Source: Pictodentalium vernedei (Eukaryota > Mollusca > Scaphopoda > Dentaliida > Dentaliidae). Taken from it: a DNA stretch of 64,000 nucleotides. Positions 42,652 through 52,132 of the stretch are shown piece after piece; position 1 is the first letter of the stretch; the number at the start of each line of letters is the position of its first letter. The stretch spans positions 255,547,597-255,611,596 of the forward strand of contig CM062290.1 in assembly GCA_031216915.1 (NCBI GenBank), written 5' to 3'. Below the pieces are notes generated by a model. The model made no database searches and was not told the origin of the DNA. It was given only the letters and a program-made list of their open reading frames with translations. A program made the position numbers and the translations under genes.

Positions 42652-44832
42652 TGTGTACTCATAAACAAACTGCTCCAGAATGCGTCCGTAGGACGCACAG
42701 GAAAGCTTTGGGTACAATACTACGAGCAAATAGGTCTTCTCCAGTTGTTCTTGAGAGCAGAGCGCACAGGCGACTGGGAACTCCACACATATTGTGCTCG
42801 CAATATGATTCCAGTATTTCACGCAGGTGGTTATTTTGCATACGCAAAAAGTTCTCATCTCTATTTGCAGCGGATGAATGAGCTAACAGAAATAATGCAA
42901 CAGGATGATTTGAAATTGTTCACTGAGAAAGGTTACTTTACCATAAGGCGCTCAGATAAATTCTGGGACGGGATATATTCTGATCAGACCATAGAGCAGT
43001 GTTTAATGAGAATGTTCAAGCTCCCTGGTGGTCTCACACATGGCAGGGGAATAACCGATAGCACTGTTGCGAAATGGGTACATGGACTACCTCTTTGCCT
43101 TCCGATATGTAATGCTCTCGAAAATTTTGTTCATGTTCACACTGGTCATGGCGAACAACATCGGGATCTCCGTCAAAGTTCACAATTGACTGATGCCAAT
43201 GATATCACCAAATTATTGAACTGGCTCAGAGTGCATTCCCCCTTTCAGAATAGAGATCCACTACAATTAGTCTCTATAGCGACCGGGCTTGTGGCCGACG
43301 AAACTGTGAACTGTGACCAAGTTCGCAAAATTGGTGAATGTTGCGTATCGAATAATGTAAGCAAAATGTTCAACAGCATCAAACTACGACGTGTTGACAC
43401 TGTGAAGTCTTTCGCATCGATGGCAAATAGCATCAAAGTCCGTGGAAGTAAGGTAGTGATTGACCCCACAATTCTGTTCAACCGCATCACATGTGTTATT
43501 CAGTCACAAGCAGAGATGGAAGAGTATCTCAAATATGAACTCGCCCCGAAACCACCAGCATTGTTTGATTCTGCTGGAATGAGGAAGACACAGAAAAGCA
43601 CGCTCGGTAAGATCCTCAAAACATACGGTTCCGAGCAAACTAAAATCCCAGAACATTCTCTGTTTGTTGTAGATGGTGGATTTTTATTGAGGGCAGTTGT
43701 ATGGCCTAAACAGTCGTCATATAAGGACATATGTACATCATATTCCAATTATCTAGTGAGACATTTTGGGGCGAACGTCGTGGTTGTTTTTTATGGTTAT
43801 GCTTGTACAATGTCGACAAAGGGCATGGAACAAGCCCGTAGATCTAAAGACAGGTATTCCATTGATATCAATATCTCACCCGAGTTACCAGCCACCACAC
43901 CCCAATCCGATTTCCTTGCAAATGCCAAGAACAAAACCCAACTGATCGATCTTCTAATGCAGGAGCTATCTGCTATCAATATTCAGTCCAAGCAGGCCGA
44001 GGCTGATGCTGATGTACTGATAGCCGAAACTGCACTTGACATCGCTCAAGATGACAACAATGTTGTCGTTGTGGGAACAGACACAGACTTGTTAGTCATT
44101 CTTACCTCTCGAGTTCAACCGGGATGTAATATTCACATGATGTATTCCATTACCCCATACTTACTAGTTTCAGTTAGTGAAATAGCAACCAAAATGGGTG
44201 ACCATAGAAGCAACCTCCTTGTAGCACATTCTATAAGTGGTTGTGACACTACTTCTGCACTCTTTCGAGTTGGTAAGAAGAAAGTATTCAGTACAATTGT
44301 CTCCGATGTTACTAGCGACTCACAACAGTATGTCAACACAATTTTGGCGGATGACAGTACACCAAGTGCAGTAGCCGCTGCCGGGGAACAACTTCTCCTG
44401 ATCTTATACAGGAGTAAAACTGTTTCCTCTCTCGACCAATATAGATATGTCACTTACAAGCGTTATGTAGCAAAATCTAAACTGAATAAACCCATCGACC
44501 TAGCCTCACTCCCACCAAGCAGCGATGCTGCACAACAACATGTCTACAGATGTTATCTCCAGGTCCAACAATGGCTGGGCACTTCGCTTCCTCCGACGGA
44601 TTGGGGGTGGTCGCTAGACAATGGACTTCTTGTACCGACTGCAGCCACAAAGCCATGTGCCCCCGATAACCTACTGAATCTGATCAGTTGTGGTTGCAAG
44701 AGTGCTTGTACAAAAAGGTGTGGGTGTAAGAAGGCAGGACTCTCTTGCTCAGGTTTGTGTAATTGCAGTTCGGATTCTTGTAACAACCACAGAAACACTG
44801 TCCTGTCGGAAATGTCTGAGTTCGATGAATAA
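42652..44832 (+). CDS. FEN1/XPG-like nuclease with C-terminal CXC domain
   Basis: The open frame runs 727 codons from 42652 to a TAA at 44832 without interruption. The first in-frame residues (LWVQYYEQIGLLQLFLRAER) read as part of the family protein, so the start is upstream: lost, or in another exon (a CTCCAG acceptor-like site is near 42678). Counting from Leu at 42745: VVDGG (Asp310), EADAD (Glu419, Asp421, Asp423), GTDTDLL (Asp446, Asp448) and SGCDTTSALFRVGKKK (Asp501). These recall the acidic residues of FEN1/XPG nucleases and the GCDY..GIG.K.A segment. Residues 649-679 hold nine Cys in the C-x-C-x3-C-x3-C-x-C-x6-C-x3-C-x-C-x4-C pattern of a tesmin/TSO1-type DNA-binding CXC domain. I recall similar uncharacterised multicopy proteins in fish and invertebrates. 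Its place between inverted repeats suggests a mobile-element role. Confidence 0.8.
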   Translation, partial: CVLINKLLQNASVGRTGKLWVQYYEQIGLLQLFLRAERTGDWELHTYCARNMIPVFHAGGYFAYAKSSHLYLQRMNELTEIMQQDDLKLFTEKGYFTIRRSDKFWDGIYSDQTIEQCLMRMFKLPGGLTHGRGITDSTVAKWVHGLPLCLPICNALENFVHVHTGHGEQHRDLRQSSQLTDANDITKLLNWLRVHSPFQNRDPLQLVSIATGLVADETVNCDQVRKIGECCVSNNVSKMFNSIKLRRVDTVKSFASMANSIKVRGSKVVIDPTILFNRITCVIQSQAEMEEYLKYELAPKPPALFDSAGMRKTQKSTLGKILKTYGSEQTKIPEHSLFVVDGGFLLRAVVWPKQSSYKDICTSYSNYLVRHFGANVVVVFYGYACTMSTKGMEQARRSKDRYSIDINISPELPATTPQSDFLANAKNKTQLIDLLMQELSAINIQSKQAEADADVLIAETALDIAQDDNNVVVVGTDTDLLVILTSRVQPGCNIHMMYSITPYLLVSVSEIATKMGDHRSNLLVAHSISGCDTTSALFRVGKKKVFSTIVSDVTSDSQQYVNTILADDSTPSAVAAAGEQLLLILYRSKTVSSLDQYRYVTYKRYVAKSKLNKPIDLASLPPSSDAAQQHVYRCYLQVQQWLGTSLPPTDWGWSLDNGLLVPTAATKPCAPDNLLNLISCGCKSACTKRCGCKKAGLSCSGLCNCSSDSCNNHRNTVLSEMSEFDE

Positions 44833-44908
44833 TATGTATATAGGTCATGTCATTTCTGTATATAGCGTTGATAATAGTCAATGTAACTTAATCCATGTTG
44901 ATTGATTT

Positions 44909-44968
44909 GTACATTCTGTAAATATTATTTATTGATTTTTGTACATTCTGTAAATATTATTTATTGAT
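44909..44968. repeat. Two-copy 30-bp tandem duplication after the nuclease gene
   Basis: TTGTACATTCTGTAAATATT followed by ATTTATTGAT occurs twice in a row, just downstream of the stop. A short palindrome, AGACACAGACGTGTCT, follows at about 44981-44996. The location between two convergent frames may hold their 3' ends. Confidence 0.7.
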
Positions 44969-45356
44969 CTAATGCTGCCAGACACAGACGTGTCTGTTCG
45001 GTCCCAAGCCTGAAAATAGTTGAGTTCTCATGCTGACGAATTTTATGCCAAAAGGGGAACTCGGCCAGAAGCAGAGGGGGTCTTCCATAATGTCTATTTT
45101 GTAAGCAATGATAAAACTCTTCAAATGGTGGTGGATTTTTTATCGTCTGTCCAACTAACATCCCGTTCTGTACTACGACCCTTTGGGCAAATCCGTTAGG
45201 AAAATCGTCATTTTTTGCGTAAATCCGATACTTTTTGTGAATTTTCAATAATTTTTCGCAGAAATTGTCACAGAATGCACATTTTCCTCTAGGTAAATGT
45301 ATATTAGACATTATGTAGCTCGAAATACGCGTAAACAAAAAATACAGTTGGATCAA
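44961..45356 (-). CDS. Possible small convergent ORF inside the TIR transposon
   Basis: A 131-codon frame faces the nuclease gene. An internal Met (YIMSNIHLPRGK) gives a product of about 116 residues with CAFCDNFCEKLL near its start. I recognise no family. It could be a second transposon protein with a small Cys motif, or chance: its length is only modestly above background for this window. Confidence 0.3.
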   Translation of the reverse strand: MIQLYFLFTRISSYIMSNIHLPRGKCAFCDNFCEKLLKIHKKYRIYAKNDDFPNGFAQRVVVQNGMLVGQTIKNPPPFEEFYHCLQNRHYGRPPLLLAEFPFWHKIRQHENSTIFRLGTEQTRLCLAALDQ

Positions 45357-45401
45357 TTCGAGGTTACAAAGTTCGTGCGATTTTTTTTTTTTTTTTCAAA
45401 C

Positions 45402-45524
45402 GCGTTTTCGAAGAAAGGCTGTAGAAAAAAAGCTCAACTGGGATTTTAGGGGACCTTTGTCTAATCGTTCAGTGACATGTACTCGACATTCCCTGAAAAA
45501 ATCAGCTTTCTCCGATTTTTTTCC
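45402..45524. repeat. Right terminal inverted repeat of the nuclease-CXC transposon
   Basis: Complement of the left repeat in two blocks at identical spacing; a T tract at 45382-45397 lies just inside. Confidence 0.8.
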
Positions 45525-45525
45525 C

Positions 45526-46325
45526 TAGTGAAACCTAATGTTCTTGAGCTATAGTGGATAATCATCAAAATACCTGTGGAGTAGAGTTTCTTCCCAAATA
45601 TTAACTATAGTCATGTGGAAAACCACAAAAGGCCCAAGCAAAATTTCCGCTAATCAGGCCTGGACACATTTGGCATTTGATCATTTTGTTCACCTATGGT
45701 TCAACTTAAGAAAAAAGGCAGCAGACTTTTTGTTCACCCCCATTAAATTAATGTTCAATTGCAGGTCTTCAAGTTCTAGGTGCACAAAAACAATTTTCTG
45801 AATCTCTAAAAGGTAGGTTAGGTGTGCAATTAACTGCATCTCTTGAATCCACTCTCTAAAAGGTAGGTTAGGTGTACCATTAATTGCATCTCTTGAATCC
45901 ATTTTTCTGTAGCACCCAAACACACACCTACTCAAGCACTTGAAATTTACAATACAAAGCATATGTATGGAACTCTATTGAGAGTATTTGCAGGAAACTG
46001 TAATGTACAGGTTTTAATTACTTTCACATTAGTCAATACAGGCGGGCCGGTGGCTACACACCACAACACATGGTATTTTTTAAGAGATTAGGAATTGGCT
46101 GTATTTTAAAATTTACTGTTTGGGTTAAGTTGTCTAGACATCTAAGAGTATTTCTCAACTTCGCAATAAATGGGACTTTGCATACATATATGTTTATTTG
46201 GAGCCTGGAAGAGCAGTAACCATGTGAGTACATGTATTCATACCTTGCCAGTCTCTTTCTCCAAAACCTATGAGGGGTTACGGAAACAATAAACTGAAAA
46301 AAATGTTTATCTGCTAAAAATTAAG
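45526..46325. other. No gene recognised
   Basis: Non-coding. A segment ending CTCTAAAAGGTAGGTTAGGT is tandemly duplicated (about 45802-45900, unit near 54 bp, two copies). Confidence 0.4.
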
Positions 46326-46329
46326 TACA

Positions 46330-46439
46330 CCCTTTGCACAGTGTTGTCAGAATATCAAAATTTCAAGCTGCAAATAGTTGAATTGTGGGAAAAATTTGCT
46401 GCTTCAAATTTTGGAATTTTAATATCAATGTGCAGAGGG
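46330..46439. mobile_element. TTAA MITE family C, copy 3
   Basis: Starts CCCTTTGCACAGTGTTGTC and ends TCAATGTGCAGAGGG. The right TTAA (46440-46443) is shared with the next MITE. Confidence 0.6.
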
Positions 46440-46443
46440 TTAA

Positions 46444-46685
46444 CCCTTTGCCCAATGCTAAGGATAACAAAATTTATTATTTTAATTAGTGTTTTTTTTT
46501 CATTTTTTTCAAAGAATTTCAACCAAACCCTATCATTCAATCCACATTGGAATGAACGTGATGAGCTTATTGCAACGAGGGGTCACATGATATGGTTTTG
46601 TTGAAATATTGTAAAAAATATTTATCTTTTCAACTGCTTAATTTGTAAATTATGCAGGTGGGGTGTCAATCTGTTAGGTAAAGGG
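46444..46685. mobile_element. TTAA MITE family B, copy 2
   Basis: Starts CCCTTTGCCCAATGC directly after the shared TTAA and ends CTGTTAGGTAAAGGG. The imperfect palindrome in the middle (CATTGGAATGAACGTGATGA) pairs with TTGCAACGAGGGGTC. The right flank reads TTGT rather than TTAA. Confidence 0.6.
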
Positions 46686-47430
46686 TTGTATTTCTTTCAA
46701 ATTGTGCAGGCCTGTTGTTATGGCTGCATTTGAAATAAAGAAAAATAAATTAATCAAATCCCTTAAGGAATTTATTCTCATGATAACAAGGCTGGAATAA
46801 ATTTCTATGTTCATAAATATTTTTTAACCATCAAAAATAAACTTCACAGATAAGAGAAAAATGTGAAAGGTTGTAATATTTAGAACTATTTTGCAGTACT
46901 GGCACTCTTCCATTAAAATACCAGGGCAGCAGAGTAAGCGATTAAGTTCATCTACATAGATAATTGCTAAAAAAAATTATGCAACAAACATTTCTATGAA
47001 GTAATAACATTTTGATGTGTTCAGTGACTCTTGTATGAAAGATCAGACTTAGTAATTAACCGCACATGCAAAGGGAGAGAATAACTGATAAAAATTGAAC
47101 CTGACACTCATGCACTTCCCTCAAAATCTGACAGCCTGAATGAATCATGAAGTTTTCCAGAAACTATGTACATGGATAATAAAGAAGTAAAGTCAAGTCC
47201 ATCCAATCATATATACCCATGATGCCCATTTTAGAGGACTTCCACCCCTGACATTGGTGACAAGGTCCTATTTTGCCAGTAAAACAGAGCTTGTTTACCA
47301 CAATAAATAAGCGCTACTTCACTTTCCGGGTTTGCATGAAGAAAAAAGAAGTCATTAGAGGAGAAGAAAGAACAATGGATATTCCTGCAGCCTTTCAATG
47401 CAAGTAATAACATGCATTTACATCATCAGC
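46686..47430. other. No gene; contains a 90-bp repeat module
   Basis: AT-rich, non-coding. 47253-47335 (GGTCCTATTTTGCCAGTAAA, GAGCTTGTTTACCACA) matches the start of the LINE fragment at 40698. Confidence 0.4.
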
Positions 47431-47431
47431 T

Positions 47432-47666
47432 TTAACCCTCCAAATTGGAAGCATCAAAATTCCCAGCTGCAAATACTTCCCATAATTTAACTAGAAATTT
47501 AGCTAATTCCATCTAGTTTGACCATTGCTCGATGGTTCTCTCCAGGTACTCTGGCTTCCTCCACCCGTGAAACTGTCTGACACAAGGTGACCCTGGCTGT
47601 CGAAAGTGTTGTTAAATCCTAATAAATAAAGAAATAAGTAACCACCAGGGTTCAAAGGGTTAAAAC
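47432..47666. mobile_element. TTAA MITE family C copy holding a SINE tail fragment
   Basis: TTAACCCTCCAAATTGGAAG opens a family C-like half (CCCAGCTGCAAATA, TCTAGTTTGACC). At 47523 it gives way to the last ~115 bp of the 5S-type SINE (CTCTCCAGGTACTCTGGC, GACCCTGGCTGTCGAAAG). The unit closes with TTCAAAGGGTTAAAAC. Confidence 0.45.
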
Positions 47667-48093
47667 ACTCTGTAGCAAATGGACATAATTTTGGGGTACC
47701 TGTTTGGAGAGAATAAGTGATAATTCAGTCCTACAGCCATTCAACAGTTGAATTACTTCTACCTAATTTTAGAGGGCTAAATTATTTTTCATTGTCCAAA
47801 TATATTCACAAGTCTTTGCCTTGTTACCATTTATGGGAGCAGGCACTCACCCATATATTGTGACAAGGCAAATCCATATACTAAATAATTTTACTCCCAA
47901 GATAATATATAAAGCACATCTGCAGAAGATGGAATCTTTAATTTGTGACACCTACACTTCACAATGGAGCCTAAATATGGGCTTCTAGCCATCATCCAGT
48001 TAACTGTTTGTTGTCCATCACATCATTCATCTTTTCTGTACTCACACCAGCCTGATAATAATGATAATAATAGTATTGAGTGATGATAGTATA

Positions 48094-48447
48094 TTTATTT
48101 ATTTATTTATTTATTGATGGTTAAGGTCACATATTTATGCACAGTGGCTAATCATGACCGTGACAGTTTTACGGGTGGAGGAAGCCGGAGTACCCGGAGA
48201 GAAACACCGAGCAGCTGCCAGCTCCCCAACATCATAACTCCGCACTGCAGCACAGGCAGGGTTAGATTGGTTGAAGACATGCGTACCATCGACGTGCAGT
48301 ACGCCTTAGTACACGGCGTCATCGTGCCCCCACACGGGCAATGGAGATGAAGTGTCTTGCCCAAGGACACAACGTGGTTGCCGCAGGTGGGATTCGAACC
48401 GAGGACCACCCTTAATAAACCTCTCCCTACTGAGCCATCGCGCTCCC
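48094..48447 (-). repeat. tRNA-headed SINE, copy 3
   Basis: Full length on the minus strand: head CGGGAGCGCGATGGCTCAGT with B-box GGTTCGAATCCC, shared body, and AAATA tail at the low-coordinate end. Perfect 12-bp duplication GATGATAGTATA at 48082-48093 and 48448-48459. The head is close to copy 1. Confidence 0.9.
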
Positions 48448-48503
48448 GATGATAGTATAGTGAATACCTTATAAATCAACATGGTGATTTGAGACTAGTT
48501 TAA

Positions 48504-48812
48504 CTGGTAGCATGTTAAAATTAATTTTGAAAGGTGATTTGAAACATGGGTAATTTTTTTCAAAGATACCATGCTACAAGCTAGAGTGGCCTCAGTTTAG
48601 CAAGATTTTGTTCATAAATAATTGTTTGGTTACAATTTATTGGAGAGTGCCAATAGCACTCTCCAATAAATTGTAACCAAACCCTTTTATGTAAGAAACT
48701 TTTCTTCTACTGCAGAGCGAACATTAAGCTAATGCATACAGTGTAAAGGCACTGAAGTGGCTTCCAGCTCTTTTCAATAGAGCCATTATAGTGGCTCCAA
48801 GCACTCAACCAG
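48504..48812. mobile_element. TTAA MITE family D, copy 1
   Basis: TTAA at 48500-48503 and 48813-48816. Ends CTGGTAGCATG and CACTCAACCAG. The centre is a hairpin: GGTTACAATTTATTGGAGAG and its complement around TGCCAATAGCA (48627-48682). It is related in opposite orientation to 56304-56596. Confidence 0.65.
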
Positions 48813-48833
48813 TTAAAAGAATAAAAACAATTT

Positions 48834-49060
48834 TTAAAATTTAGTAAAAAGGTTGATTACTTTAAGAAATGATAGAATTTGGTGCAGGCCTGTATGATAA
48901 AATAGATCTCGTAGAGATCCTACAGGGAAATGCTGTCCTCTGATATGATTAAAATCAGTGCAATATAAAAGAATGTGCACCAATGTCAAAACCTGTTGGC
49001 AAGGAACACACTTTGATTGCATATTACCCTCTAACAATGAAAGTGTCAATGACACTGCAT
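48834..49060 (-). pseudogene. LINE C-terminal fragment
   Basis: The minus-strand frame reads CVPCQQVLTLVHILLYCTDF then LRDLFYH and ILSFLKVINLFTKF. The C-x2-C-x7-H-x4-C motif and the 'FLK.I.L' ending are typical of LINE protein C-termini. 5' truncated. Confidence 0.6.
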
Positions 49061-50929
49061 CTTAACTTGACTGTGGGTAGTATTTGATGAAAAATATAAT
49101 GTTCAGTGAAAGAATTATGAAAAAAGAATTGTGATAATTGAGAATATGTTAAGTTCTGCCCCCTACATGCTATGTTTTCAACAAGAATAATTTGAGGTGT
49201 AGACTGATGCCAGAGTTATAATAATGCAAAACATTCATTTTACTACTTTTCTAGGTGTGATAAGGGCAGTAACTCTGGTATGAAAGTGTGGGCAAAACCC
49301 ATGATTTATGGAAGTCATTGCCCCCATGCTGCTCTATAATCATACTAAAGGACATCAAAATCCAACAACTGATGCCAGAGTTATAATACAAAATCTTTGT
49401 ATGGATAGATGTATGGACATACAGGTGCATAGATGTCCAGATGGATGATGGAGACCTCGACTATATACCCAGCTAACATCCCAAGGAGGTCAGGGACATA
49501 GTAATGGTGATGTTCTGCATTTTTGATTAAAATTAATAATAGAGATGGAATTTTGTCTCATTTCCAAATAACAATTATGGCTAAAATGTTTCAAAATTAT
49601 TATTGCGACATCACCTTTATTAGGCAGATGAGCGTACCACTTGCTAATGACCTACTGGAAGACAGAAGCCAGATAGAAATTAATAATATTTGCAGGAGCA
49701 CAGGCTATTTTTCTTTTATTTTCTGTGGGGAACAGAGGGGTGGGGAGCAGGGGAACAGGGACCACTTGATTTGTCACTGGTATATAATGGGAGACCTGAG
49801 TTGAGGAGGGCGTGGAACAGTTATGGTGGGGTTAATGGAATGAATGAGACACTGCATATAATGAATTTTTTTTCTGGTTGGTTCTTTCTTGATGACACAG
49901 ACCTGCCCCTAACTTCCAACACCCTGCCACTGGTAGAGGGTCTGGCTTCTACCAGGCATGTATTTGAAAACTGTGCCCCAATGGTACTATCTGGGATATT
50001 CTGGGACTTGAAGGAACCTTATTTTACACTAAATGTGGATTGTTATGTGTTTTTACATTTCTTGTTGCTCCATGGGGATCATTGGGGGGGGGGGAGTAGA
50101 GGGGGGCAGGGGTGAAATATTTGGTGATCTAGATCCCTGTGGCTATACTTCTGCCCACTGGCCTCAAGGTCAGAGTCTTTCCAGAAATTTCCATATATTC
50201 CCCATCTACCAAGCCATCCTTAATAAACTCAGCAACTTACAGAGGCCTATTCAGGCTCTAATGAGTTTATTTTATACTGACAGATGCTATATCTGTAAGA
50301 AAGCCAAGTATTTCTTTTATGAAAAATGTTGAATTGCTCAAGTTGTAGAATAGTGGACACATAATTCAGAATGATCAAGTCATATTGCTTACAAAATACC
50401 AGATGACATTAACTAAGAAATAACTGCTGCTGAATAGATTAACCAATTAGCCAGTGAATATTTTGTAAATTAGCTTGAACTTGGAACTGATTAATCACTC
50501 ACAAACAGCTACTCTGATACATAACAGTACACAGAGAGAGTTTACCACTGAAACACCTATAAGAGTTCAGTTGATGCTTACATTTGATAATCAATGTTTA
50601 CCAGTGACTAAGTAGTGAATCATAACAGTGCCATTGACTAATAAATTTGGCAATAAATTCAATTGTTTTTAAAATTGCACTTTAGTGGCTTTATACTGTA
50701 TACTCCTCAAAGTTTGCTAAGCACCAAGTATATCCAACTACCTGTTTTACATTTTAGTTGAAATATTGTTATGAAATGTGTATATATTTTATTTTTAATT
50801 ATTATCTTTAATGATTTAAGCACAGAAATTAAGATTTTGTTTGTGATCTACATTATTTTTTAGCTTTTGAATACCATAACCATGGAAAATGGATATTATT
50901 GGTAAAAGAGGAAATTTTTGACGGAGTGA
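49061..50929. other. No gene recognised
   Basis: AT-rich sequence with short open frames (up to 141 codons at 49690-50115, which crosses a G run near 50086-50096). No motif recognised. Confidence 0.4.
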
Positions 50930-51320
50930 ACTGATATGGGTTCAATATCCAGTATGAGACCCATTATTGTTAATTACAACTTGACAATGCCTTCTCATGC
51001 TCCCAATCAGATTCCAGATGGTGCTTTGTGGGATGTTGTTCCATTCTTGGACAAGCATGGACCAAGCTCCTGGACACTTCTTGGTTGGACTAAACAGACT
51101 GAAATTGCAAGATGCAACTCATTTGAGGCATGTTCGATTGGATTGCGATCAGGGGATCTTGCTGGCCAGTCCATATGTTCAATCCCCTCCCTCTGTCGGC
51201 ATTCCCGGACAGCATGGGCAACATGAGGATGGGCATTATCATCTATCAGAATGAATCTATCACCCACTGCACTGCATACAATCTGACGTGGACATCCAGG
51301 ATCTCATTAATAGTAGCTGA
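50930..51320 (-). pseudogene. Tc1-like transposase C-terminal remnant
   Basis: The minus strand encodes FILIDDNAHPHVAHAVREC then EGIEHMDWPARSPDRNPIEH, the signature DNA-PH-A...WPA-SPD-NPIEH of Tc1/mariner DDE transposases, including the second catalytic Asp. Downstream, in another frame, sequence like LIGSMRRHCQ continues the C-terminus, so there is a frame break near 51010. Only about the last third is present. No inverted repeats were found. Confidence 0.8.
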
Positions 51321-51561
51321 AGACAAGTGAAAGACACAACATGCAGGTGTGGGATAAGATGGTATAAAGCAAAAGAAAGCAGAGGATAGTTGAGTGTTGT
51401 GTCCTTAATAGTACGGATGCGGCCATCGCAAGTCATCACCGAGCCTTAACTTGATGTTGGAGAGAAGGCACACCAAAAAGGGGTATGGTTGACAGTTAAC
51501 TAAAACGATTGCTACCTGAAATAAAGGACTGTACTAACACAAAAATCAGATTGTTTTCATT

Positions 51562-51990
51562 TTATGATGAATTAGGTTTTCCGAAAAGAACATCATCTGT
51601 GGAGGTAATGTTAAATTGAGAAAGTTGTCTAAAGAGGATTTCACGCTGGACTACATAGTGAGGACATTCGAAGAAGTAACGAAAACTGTTTTCAAGTACG
51701 TGTCCACAACTACACCTGGACGTATCAGATATATAATTTTCATATTTATCACCGTTCAGTTCGCTACAACCATTCCTTAACCTACGATGTAGAATATTCA
51801 GTTTCCTTGTTCCGGAGGAGAAATAGAGCAGAGGTTTCACGACAGGATTTAATTTTAATAGCTTAATTTTAGTTTTAAACTCATTTATAGTTTCAGCTGA
51901 TGACACATATTGAGGTAAATTATTCCAAGCCACTACCATGGATGGCAAGAAGGATCTTTTAAAATGTTCGGTTCGGGATTGATACATGGT
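51562..51990 (-). pseudogene. LINE C-terminal fragment, similar to the 0.7-4.4 kb LINE
   Basis: The minus-strand frame reads FKRSFLPSMVVAWNNLPQYV, LLYFSSGTRKLNILHRRLRN and CSCGHVLENSFRYFFECPHY. The layout matches 3721-4230 (SFIPEVTDQWNRLPLSVR ... CCLCGDLETTEHFLVHC), so it belongs to the same or a sister family. The frame is open for 141 codons but lacks all upstream domains. Confidence 0.7.
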
Positions 51991-52132
51991 AAAATGATCT
52001 GCATTGCATAGGCTGTAGGTTCCTCAGTCCCCAGGTAATAAGTTAACTAAATAATCAGGGACTTTTTGATTCACTATTTTATACATTGTGCAGTGTTTGT
52101 GTTTGTGTATTTCACGACGCTATACTAAGTTC

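Larger units (their letters stand above)
42013..45525 (+). mobile_element. TIR transposon carrying a FEN/XPG-like nuclease-CXC gene
   Basis: Terminal inverted repeats bound a 3.5-kb unit. The outer 29 bp (42014-42042 and 45496-45524), beginning GGAAAAAAATCGGAGAAAGC, are identical. After exactly 41 bp on each side comes a second 29-bp block (42084-42112 and 45426-45454; GTCCCC, then AATCC, AGTTGAGCTTTTTT) with four mismatches. Weaker similarity continues to about 120 bp from the ends. A TA at 42011-42012 and 45526-45527 could be a 2-bp target duplication, but chance is not excluded. The only long gene inside is the nuclease-like frame at 42652-44832. I see no classical DDE transposase. Superfamily not assigned; Academ-type elements, which I recall as carrying XPG-like domains and cysteine clusters, are the first comparison to make. 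Confidence 0.75.

Noticed and set aside
42745-44832. Ordinary host nuclease gene
   Set aside because: Kept as a possibility, but the matched terminal inverted repeats at both sides and the memory of multicopy relatives favour a mobile-element gene.
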